NCBI GenBank assembly: GCA_900491605.1
Contig: UESW01004621.1
Location: 458,772-522,771, forward strand
Reading direction: 5' to 3'
Source: Calamus simplicifolius
Lineage: Eukaryota; Streptophyta; Magnoliopsida; Arecales; Arecaceae
DNA: 64,000 nt
In this document: piece by piece, positions 42,587 to 52,800 of the stretch
Position numbering within the stretch: position 1 is the first letter of the stretch
Layout of the letters: every line of letters begins with the position of its first letter
Notes under the pieces: model-generated
Told to the model about the DNA's origin: nothing
The model's input: the letters and a program-made list of their open reading frames with translations, nothing else
Database searches by the model: none
Position numbers and translations under genes: made by a program

Positions 42587-43559
42587 TCACGGAACGCCGG
42601 GCCTTGTCCCAGGCCCAGCCATCTTGGCGCTGGTCGTCAAAAAACCGCCCGCAACACAGGGTGCTGCTGCCGGTTTGGTTGAGTTGGAACACCCTTGTCC
42701 CATCTTACTTGGAGTCCCATCCACAGGGATAAAACATAGACTCTTCCTTTCCCCAATGAAAATACCACGGAGGTGAGGTATGATCATTACCTTGGCTGCC
42801 ATGAAGAACTCCAGCCCAAGTATGACTTTAAAATCGTCTAAGGGAATCACTAGAAAATTACATTTGCCCATCCACGAGCCCGCTACCAAAGTTACCTCCG
42901 CTCTACCATGAACCTGCACTGCCTTGCTGTTCACGGCCTTGGTAAAATTAGTGCTGATGGTCACCTTCAACCCAAGCTTCTTGGCCTCCACCTGGCTGAT
43001 GAAGTTGTTGGTGGCTCCGGTGTCCAGCATGGCCCGCACCCTGCGGCCATTGAGGAGAATGGATGTGTATAGCAACTCACGGTAGGGTGAGGGTTTCCTA
43101 CCCGTGATTGCATTTAGGAGCTGTATAGGATTTACCCTTGACACATCCTTGTCTTCAGCACTCACGGACTCGCCATAGTCAGCATCAAAGGAAGCCAATG
43201 ACCTGACCTTTGTCTCCTTTGGGCACGCCCTCCTCCAATGAGGGCCTTCACAGATAAAGCACCTCTTCATCTGTGATGTGGCTACGGTTGCAACAACCTT
43301 CTCTGGGAACGCAGACTTCTTCACTGCTACGGGGACCTTCTTGTCGCCGTAGTTGATGGGGAGATAATCCGGAAATCGGCAAGGCCCTCGGCTTCCGCCT
43401 TTGCCGATGGGAGATCGCACACTCCCTTCCTCCGGAGTTCCATCTGTGCTCGTTGTTGCAACTCCGAACATGAAGTTGAGGCACTCTTCCTCCAACTTCC
43501 CATGTTCCGTTTTGGCTTTTGCAAGTGGAATGGTGAACTGGGCTGGTGTCTAGACTTTC
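42587..43559 (-). pseudogene. Deleted chromovirus gag remnant, zinc knuckle and protease
   Basis: Only the C-terminal part of gag remains; the main Gag domain is gone and a short leader meets it near 43500. The zinc knuckle CFICEGPHWRRAC and the protease site MLDTGATNNFIS are intact, followed by VTLVAGSWMGKCNFLVIPLD and ILGLEFF. The frame then runs into a linker and ends at 42587. The protease looks structurally complete. Confidence 0.85.
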
Positions 43560-43579
43560 CACCTTGGTACATCGAACAA

Positions 43580-43592
43580 GGCTCTGATACCA
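43580..43592 (-). promoter_or_regulatory. Primer binding site of the deleted chromovirus
   Basis: On the minus strand TGGTATCAGAGCC, complementary to initiator tRNA-Met, lies four bases inside the 5' LTR. Confidence 0.9.
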
Positions 43593-43596
43593 AAAT

Positions 43597-44876
43597 TGTC
43601 ACGCCCCAGGTCTAGGGATTTTTTTTTTCTAAGGCCCTCCCTGAGCGTGCCGGCACCCAAGGTCCTCCCTTGAGTCAGCCTCTCCTCTCAAAGTCCCGTA
43701 GCCCCTTAGAATGCTACGTGCACCACCCTCACCCAAACACACAAGCATAATTACAGGGAATCCCCAACCTTCATTGATCATACACAACAAAGGATACAAG
43801 TCCTCCAGGAGTAAGTAGATCTCTCCCCTAATCTACCCGTACTTTAGCCACAAAGTGCTTACAACACTCCCTACCCAACCCAATGCCATGGCATGGTCCT
43901 TATATAGCTGGTTGGACCCATGCCTCCACTATCTCAAGCAAGTGGGGCGGTTGGAATAACCACCTGGTGGTTATAGTTGGTTGGCACCACTCCCCTATGA
44001 AGTGAGCCCATGTCCCTCACATGGTGCCACATAAGACACCACTCAGCCCATGATGTGCACTACCCAAGGTGGTTGCCATAACCACTTGGGATCATGGCCT
44101 TCAACTTCCTCCAAGTGGGTGGTTGGGCAACTTCCACTTGGCCCACTCTCCTCCAGTCTCCGCTGGTCATGCGCGCCTCCTGCGCGCATGTGCTGGTTGG
44201 TTTTGCAGCTTGGCCGGGCGGTTGGACAACCGCCCGGGTGTGCGCCAGCCGTGCGTGCGCCCTGCGCGCGCCCTGTCGCCCCACGCCATCCTCTTGGCCC
44301 AATGTGTTGGGCGGTTCCAGCCACCGCCCCCATGACTGCAACCATCCATCGAGAGTCCTGAAGTTGAAACCGCTCGCCATGCCTTCATGTCCGCCATGCG
44401 CGCCACGCGTCCGTGCTATCTCCGCGCATGTTGCTGGCCTCCTACCAGCCTTGCGTCCATGTCGTGTCATCTTTTGGCTGATGCGCTTCGGCCCGCGCGG
44501 TCTGCGCGGCCTCACTTGGCAAGGACCCGCCTATGGTCCTGCCCCACGCTTCGCTGCCCCTGCTGCGTCGCGTCACGCTGGGGTCTCCTTCCCCTGCGTG
44601 AGGTTCCCTCCATGGAACCTCGCTGTGGTCGGATCCGCATGTGCGCCATGGCCCTTGGCATTCATCCTAATGCCGACCCCTGGCAGTACTGGCGCACCGC
44701 CAAGCTCCTTGACACCCTGCTCCCTGGGCATCCGTCCGACCCTTGACCCTCTGCGGCCAAGTCACTTGGGCACCGACCCAAGTATGGCGAACCTCATCTC
44801 GTCCGCCACGCGCACTGCCGCCCTGCAGCGCGCCACGCCTCGGCACCGACCTAGGCGTCAGGTTGGGGGCGTGACA
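43597..44876 (-). repeat. 5' LTR of the deleted chromovirus
   Basis: This 1280 bp direct copy of 40378-41654 has about a dozen single-base changes or indels (for example near 43747, 43757, 43839 and 44195). It ends next to the target duplication AGATA. Confidence 0.92.
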
Positions 44877-45003
44877 AGATACCTAACACGTACGACGGAT
44901 AGGTTTAAATAGAGTTCAAACCCCCTCGCTGGTAGGCCGGTGGTGCGGTGAGGGCGGTGCCCCCCTTCCGCACGTAGGTGCGGGTTGGGTGAAGGGGCGG
45001 CGG

Positions 45004-45138
45004 CCCTTCGCCTTCCCGCACGCGAGGTAAAGATTGGGGAAGAGGGCGGTGACTCTTCTCCTCCCACATGCCGCCCTTCGCCTTCCGCACGCGAGGTAAA
45101 GATCGGGGAAGAGGACGGTGACTCTTCTCCTCCCACAC
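45004..45138. repeat. Tandem duplication of a roughly 65 bp GC-rich unit
   Basis: Two units share CCCTTCGCCTTCC(C)GCACG, CGAGGTAAAGAT(T/C)GGGGAAG and GGTGACTCTTCTCCTCCCAC. They lie just right of the deleted chromovirus. A related half-unit starts near 44955. Function is unknown. Confidence 0.75.
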
Positions 45139-45960
45139 GCGACCACCATTTAACTATGATCTAGTTGGGATTATTTTTAGTACCATCTACAAGAGAAAAC
45201 TAAAAGCATCATAAATTTATCTTCTTATGAATTATTAAGCTAATTTATTTTAAAAAAATCCAATAGCCACCTATTCCATAGGGGCCTTACACTAAAATAT
45301 AGGAGATGCAGCTTAACGAACCAGTGATGTGGATTTAAAATGATCTCTCTTCTCATATACCTTCTGCATGAGTCTAGCTAGATGTCTGTAATCGCTTGAA
45401 TCAAAATGAATTACAATAGATTTTATAAATATATTTTATATTTTAATTTATATAAATTTATTTATCAATTTATTTGTTTGTATATGAGGTATATATTTAT
45501 CGCGGAGGAGCATATTTATGATAACCTATAAAACATAGAAAACTATGATAATCTTAAAGCAGTTGGTGCTTTAATATACTTTTAGAATTTTTCTTTTATT
45601 TAGACTTGAACCTTTAATGAGAACCCCACTTACTAATTTTAGTTTTTTTAAAAACATCATTGAAATTCTCTTTGATATATACTTTGCATGATAAATTTTT
45701 AAAAGCTATTTAGATGTTGATATAATCTGTTCATGTAGTATTTTCATATACAATAATCACTAAGCAAAATGTGAAAGAACCAATCTAAATTTTTTTTTAA
45801 AAAAACTTAAAATTAGAAGACTCAAAAGAAATTGAAATATGACAATAATCTTTTGGATTAAAAATCACAATGATATAAAAATTTGGGGCCACACCCATCA
45901 CTTTTTCTCTTTCAATTGGAAAACATGTGGATAAGGATGAGTATAAGATAATACCCAGAA
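45139..45960. other. AT-rich DNA without recognisable gene
   Basis: Nothing recognised on either strand; only short frames and homopolymer runs. Confidence 0.6.
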
Positions 45961-45964
45961 TGAT

Positions 45965-46160
45965 TTTATTCACTGAGAAGATGCTGAGGCATGCACGACA
46001 CTGACCTTAAGAGTAGATTTGTGCCTCTCGGTGCAGAAGATCAAAGCATGACTACCCTTATCCACTAAGAAGATGCTGAGGCGTGCACAACACCGTCCTT
46101 AAGAGTATATTTGCGTCTTTCGGTACAGAAGATCAGAGCACGACTACCTTCCAGACCGAT
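45965..46160 (+). repeat. Copia-LTR-like end repeats, two copies
   Basis: Two successive copies of about 90 bp share GAGAAGATGCTGAGGC, CCTTAAGAGTA, TTTCGGTRCAGAAGATCAGA and GACTACC. The same phrase recurs at 57910-58021, where it ends in CCAGGATACAACA, the terminus of the copia LTR at 58976-59562. They are therefore fragments of related LTRs. Confidence 0.55.
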
Positions 46161-46575
46161 TTGCATTGGGCTTGGCCCGGTTTAGTGCGTGCGTAAACTT
46201 TCTCACAACCATTCAACCAAGCAAGAAAGTAACATATATAAGTAAGAGTAAGATTTGTTATTTTTTTTTCATGTAGGACTAAAAAAGTGGTTTCATGAAA
46301 AAGAGGAAAAGTATTTAAAAGAAACTTTTGGATATTGAAATATACTAAACTTTCAATAGATCTGAATCTCTGCATTTATATTATCAATAACATGGCAATT
46401 AAAAATCAGTCCTTTGAAGTTTATAATGTTTACATCCTAGTGGCATCTCCAATTCAAGCAGGTACGTATCGGTGGACAGTGCAACAATGACTGCTCGCAA
46501 TTTTATTGATGGTAGCTTATAGTCTGCATTATATAAGGCGGTACGTTCATGGCGTCACCCTGCGACATGCCATGC

Positions 46576-46811
46576 TCAATCCGATAGGAGGATCTGAAAA
46601 TGCCCCACCTTAATCTGATCAAACACCCACCTATTTGCAGCCTCCGTGTAGTGAACTCCATCCCAAATAATGCTTTTTGAGGGGTCCTTGCAAGCCTTAC
46701 CCAGTAGGACAGTAGTACCATTCACCTCGGCTTCGCTGCACCTCACATTGAAATCAAAGTTGTACTCACCACCACCATATCCACAGCAAACTCTAAGTGG
46801 ATGCTCAAATC
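46576..46811 (-). CDS. GDSL esterase/lipase, last exon (carries the catalytic Asp-His)
   Basis: This exon starts after the acceptor CTCAG|GATTTGAG. It encodes FEHPLRVCCGYGGGEYNF, then the catalytic block IIWDGVHYTEAANRW, and stops at TGA (46576-46578). It lies 6.9 kb from exon 4. Splicing across the copia element is needed to make the active enzyme, because the Asp and His of the catalytic triad are only here. Confidence 0.9.
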
Positions 46812-49800
46812 CTGAGACATTTAAAGATTAGTAGATGGTCAGATCATGTTCTTTTCTTTCTGCATGACAGAGGGTGCAGAAGATGTGGAAAAAAATGAAA
46901 TGAATTAATGAAACGGCAATGAATTGCTGATCCAAACATCATCATGAAGTTGTTAGCAGTTGGTCGTATAAACAACTTACCAGTAACGTGCCTAATGTGA
47001 TTTAGATCAACATGGCACTTCAAAATAAAGTAAAGCAGCGGAAATAGTGTTGAGGATTACCTCCCGCCATCATTCCGGCCTCGGAATAAAATAAAAGGAA
47101 GAAGTTTTGAATTCTAGTTCTTCTGGTCCTTTCTCTACGCAGATCGATGGTGTGTGGTTTTCTCATATCGTAGAGCAGGTACCAGGGACCATTTATATAC
47201 ACAAACCCTCCAGAAATTTCTGCCATCATAGAGATTTCCGGAGCACGTTGGGCGATGGTTACGGAGTCGCAAACTCACTCCCGCTGTTTTGCACGTTCAA
47301 AATTCAAAATACATAAACCAAAATCAGGAGTTGGTTATTCCCCTGGCCAGTAGGAATCTGAATTAACCAACATTCTCCCACTTGGTCTATGTATTTTCTA
47401 CCATGCACGATATTAACATACGGATCATGGCGACAGTTCCTCTAAATGTGAGTATTGTCTTCCATGTATCACAATATGTTACACTTCCCAACATAGCCCA
47501 AATAACTTATGAATAAACCCTATGTTATTCGTGGTCCAAACATAATGATATTCCTCAAAACAAATATGTATACAACTTAAAGGAGAAATATCCAAACTGA
47601 ATAAGAGTTTCATTGAAGAACAAGTATATACAATGACATTACATCACAGAACTAAGTCCCATTCGCGCTACATGATCCTTGAAACCCTTTGGTGGCATGC
47701 CTTTAGTCAGAGGATCCGCGATCATCAATTCAGTGCTGATGTGTTCAATAACCACTTTCTTTTCTTTAACACGCTCTCTTATGGCTAAGTACTTAATGTC
47801 GATATGTTTACTACGACACCACTCCTATTGTTCTTAGCCATAAAAACAGCAGCTGAATTATCACAGTACAATGTCAAGGGCCTCGAAATAGAGTCACAAC
47901 TTTAAGCCCAGATATGAAACTCTTCAACCATACACCGTGTGAGGTAGCTTCAAAACAAGAGACGAACTCAGCCTCCATGGAAGTAGCAGTCAGGGTCTGC
48001 TTGGCACTCTTCCATGATACAGCTCCATCAGCTAACATAAACACGTAACCTGATGTTGATTTACGTGAATCAATACAGCCAGCAAAGTCTGCATCACTAT
48101 ATCCAATGACTTCCAACTTCTCAGTCCGTCTACATGAGCATGTAATCCTTGGTTCCTTGAAGGTATCTCATAACCTTCTTTGCAGCCGCCAGTGGTCAAC
48201 ACCTGGATTACTCTGATATCTCCCAAGCATTCCAACAACAAATGCAATGTCAGGCCTGGTACAAACCTGAGCATACATAAGGCTTCCAATAGCTGAAGCA
48301 TATGGAATGGGTCTCATCTGTTCGCGTTCGAACTCATTTTGGGACACTGATTCAAGCTGAATCTATCACCTTTCACAATGGGTGCTACACTCGGTGAACA
48401 ATCTTTCATGCGAAACCTTTCTAGAACCTTGTTGATATAGGTCTCTTGAGACAAGCCCAAAATGCCTCTAGATCTATCTCTATGGATCTTTATGCCAATG
48501 GACATAAGATGCCTCACCCATATCCTTTCATCAAAGTTCTTTGAGAGAAATTGTTTCACCTCATATAGCAAACCCTTGTCATTAGTCGCAAGCAAAATGT
48601 CATCCACATATAACACAAGAAAGCAAATCTTGCTCCCACTGACCTTTTGGTATATACAAACATCCATGATGTTTTCTTCAAAGCCAAATGAAGTAATAAC
48701 ATCATGAAATTTCAAATACCATTGTCGGGAGCTTGCTTTAATCCATATATGGACTTATTCAGCTTACAGACTAAATTCACCACTACTAGAGGAAAATCCT
48801 TCTGGTTGTTTCATGTAAACCTCTTCCTCTAGATCACCATTGAGGAACGCCGTTTTCACATCCATCTGGTGTAACTCTAAATCAAAATGAGCCACCAATG
48901 CCATGATTCACGGAAGGAGTCCTTTTTAGATACAGGAGAAAAAGTCTCCGTGTAATCTATTCCTTCCCTCTGAGTAAATCCTTTGGCAACAAGTCTAGCC
49001 TTATGTCTCTCAATGTTGCCTTCTGAGTCTTCTTAGTTTTAAAGACCCACTTACAACATGGCTTTTACACCATTAGGCAACTTGACAAGATCCCAGACTT
49101 TGTTAGATGCCATAGAATCCATCTCTTCTTTCATGGCTTTGTACCACAAGTCAGATACATTAGAACTCATGGCCAGTGAAAACGTTTCAGGGTCATTTTC
49201 GGCTCCAATATTGTAGTCACATTCTTGCAGATACACAACATAATTACTAGGAATTGCTGGTCTCCTAGTCCTAGTAGACCTCCTCAATGTTGCCTCAACA
49301 TTCTCCTGTGAAACGGGATCATGTTGCTCAATAGGTTGTTCAACAATTTCGGGTATTTGCTGAACTTCAAGGTCTACTGGATTTGGATCAGCAATTTGTG
49401 GAATCTCTTGGACCTGTTGCTCAACATGTGCACGAACACAAGGCACACTGAACTACAACAATCGGTCCACTACTTGAAGTGGAGCATTGAGCATCTTGAT
49501 GACCTTTCCCAAGACCAAGGTCTTGAAAATGATCGCTCCCACTAATTAAATCGTTTTCAAGAAATTTAGCATTTCTTGATTCCACAAATCTAGTGCTATG
49601 AGAAGGACAATAAAATCTATATCCCTTGGATCTTTCGGCATAACCAACAAAATATGCACTTAAGGTCCTTGGGTCCAACTTCCTTTCATGTGGATTATAA
49701 ATCCTCACCTCAGCTGGGCAACCCCAGACGCGTACATGTCGCAAACTCGGTTTCCAACCTTTAAACAACTCAAAAGGTGTCTTTTGGACAGCCTTGGTTG

Positions 49801-52800
49801 GAACTCGGTTTAATATGTACACCGCTGTCTTATGGGCTTCAGTCCATAAGGACCGAGGAAGTTTGGAGTTAGCAAGCATGCTCCTTACCATGTCCATTAA
49901 TGTTCGGTTTCTTCTTTCAGCCACACCATTCTGATCTGGAGAACCAGGTAAGGTGTATTGGGCAACAATCCCACAATCTTGAAGAAACTTTGCAAATGGA
50001 CCGGTAGCTTGTCCATTCTCAGTGTATCTACCGTAGTATTCTCCTCCCTATCAGATCTTACGATCTTGATTCGTTTGTCACATTGTTTCTCTACTTCAGC
50101 CTTAAAAACTTTGAAAGCATCAAGTGCCTCACTTTTGCTGTTCATAAGTAGAGATACATGTAACGCGAATAATCGTCAATAAAGGAGATGAAATACTTAT
50201 TACGATATGCATCTATATCAGGACTACAAATGTCTGTATGAATTATTTCTAACAATTGAGAACTCCTCTTTGCACCTTTCTTTGACTTGTTAGTCTGCTT
50301 ACCTTTAATGCAGTCTACACAAGTACTAAAGTCAGTCCAATCAAGAGTACTAAGTACTCCATCATGTACCAACCTCTTGATTCTATCAATGGAGATATGA
50401 CCTAATCTCCTGTGCCACAAATTAGACGAATTCTCATCAACGACACATCTTTTAACACCAACATGCATAGTAGAATAGTGATTGTCATTTTCTAAATTAA
50501 GACGAAAAAGACCATCAGACAATGTACCACATCCAATAATCTCAGATCCATAAGAAATACTGAAAGATGAATCTGAAAATTTAAAGGAATATCCACAAGA
50601 TACAAGTCTTGAAACAGAAACTAAATTCGTAGCAAACCAGGAATATAAAATGTCTTTTCCAAACTTAAAATAAAACCACTATCTAAAACAAGTTTGCAAG
50701 TTCCAATGGCTTCCACATGTGATGACATCTTATTTCCAGAATAGATGCAGCATTCACTTCCCACTGGTTTCCGCAGGTCTTGCAATCCCTTTCTTGTCAA
50801 GCCACTGTTTGAACTTGGCACAATCCTTCCTCAAATGCCCTTTCTTCTTGCAGAAGAAACATTTGAAACTTTTCTGAATGTCCCCTTTGGCAGGAATCTG
50901 CCCTTGTTCTTTGCTTGAAATTTCTTTTTCTTTCCTAGTGTTGTCAAATTTACCTTCTCACCCTCTTCCACAGCAAGTCTACCCTCCTCTTGAACACACA
51001 TGGTCATAAGTTCATTAATTGACCATTTATCCTTATGTGTGTTATAAGAGATCTTAAATGGGGCATATTGCGGTGGTAGAGTGTTGAGAATGTAATGCAC
51101 TAGAAAAGAGTCAGACATCTCAACTTCAAGTCTCTTCAATTGAGCCGCAATGTCCCTCATCATAATGTGGTCACGTACACCGCGTATACCACTCAGTTTT
51201 ATGGATGAGAACTGATGAATTAGGGTGCTAGCTAAAGCCTTGTCTGAAGATACAAATTGATCATCGATCGCCTTCAGCAAGTCACGGACATTGTCATAAT
51301 GCTCAAGGGAACCCCCTGATGCCATCTGAGATCTTGGTCTTTATGAACATTATTGAGAGACGATTAGATCGCTCCCATTTTTCATAAAGAACAGAATCTT
51401 CAGGGGGCGGTTCATCCTTCCTTATGGCGTAATCAATGTCCTTGCACCCTAGATGAAGGAGAGTTCTCTCCTTCCAAATTTTATAATTGTCCCCTTTGAG
51501 CTCAGGAACATCACAAATCATATCAGAGAAATTAACAGGCTGACAACTGCAAAAATTAAATAACCATACTCATGTTACAAAACTTTGAAGCTCTTTAAAC
51601 AATATGACATATCTACCAATATAAAATATGTCAAAATATGAATCTACTGACATAAAACTTGCCTGTGGGCTGAAGTTTAATTCAATTAGATTCACATTTA
51701 AACTGCATGATAAAATTATCAAATTATACCTTTAATTTCTAATCCCTGTGGGTAAATTAGAAAATATAATTTGACATTTTATCCTAATTAATTATATGAA
51801 TATAACAAAACTTTCTGTGGAATAAATTTTATTATATCCATATAATTAATTATAATTAATGTCTATTATTTATGTGATTTATTAACTTTATTATACAATT
51901 TTATAATTAAGGATGCTGTGGCTACTCCTCAATTATTTAATTGTATTTATTACTTAGACATTATTTAAATTTTATGCTCAATTATGTCACTTAAGATGCA
52001 TGCATAATTCACAAAATTTACACACACAAATTCTAAATATAATTGAACATAAATATGATAGGCTCATGGCCCATCACTTAATGAACGAGCCAACAGCCCG
52101 TCATCCTCACCCAATTTCAATAGTTTAATTTAACCAAAAATCTCAATCACCTCAAAATTTTCGGATCAGATGTGTTTAAGCTGCGCAACCCAGCCTGTTA
52201 CAGTTCAGATTATGTGCACGGCCCAACCTTACTGTTGGCTCAGACAACAAAGCCAATCAAATGCTGGATCAGTCTAATTGGATCAGATGTCTGTTGGGCC
52301 AGGGTCTGGCCCAGAACGCTGGGCCAGCGCCTGGTCCACCCAGGCGCTACCAGCGCCTGTTGCCCACGCCAACCAGCGCTGGCGCTGGTTGGGCGCTGGC
52401 AGGCAGCCAGCGCCCAGCCAAGGCGCTGGCAGGCAGCCAGCGCCCAGCCAGGGCGCTGGCTTACAGTGGGCGCTGGCTTACAGCCAGCGCCTGGGCGCTG
52501 GCTTAATTTTTTTTTTTTTTAATAAGATGGGCGCTGGCAGTCACCCAGCGCCCAGCCAGCGCCCAGCCACGGGCATGGCATCCATTTTTTTTTTTTTAAT
52601 ATTGATGGGCGCTGGCAGTCAGCCAGCGCCCAGCCACGTGCGCTGGCATCCAAATTTTTTTTTTTTTTTTTATATTACTGTCACGGTTTCAGTAAGAAAC
52701 GTTTTCATCCGTCCTTATCCCGTGTGCACATATCCGAAGCAAGGAAACCATGCTTCCTCTTTTTATGATGATTTAATTATGAGATGTTTGGATTTATCTT

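Larger units (their letters stand above)
40378..44876 (-). mobile_element. Internally deleted Galadriel-like chromovirus
   Basis: This minus-strand LTR element has LTRs at 40378-41654 and 43597-44876 and target duplications AGATA at 40373-40377 and 44877-44881. The internal part is only 1.94 kb. It keeps the end of gag, the zinc knuckle, protease, the middle of RT and the chromodomain start. The RT fingers, RNase H and integrase are deleted. The primer site and purine tract are intact. LTRs differ by about a dozen bases in 1280, so it moved recently even though it cannot make its own enzymes. It is related to the element at 2996-19713 by protein motifs and by its purine tract. Confidence 0.9.

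Noticed and set aside
46503..46721. 72-codon frame over the GDSL last exon
   Set aside because: It is a shifted frame; the true exon frame gives the conserved WDGVHYTEAAN block and joins exon 4 in phase.
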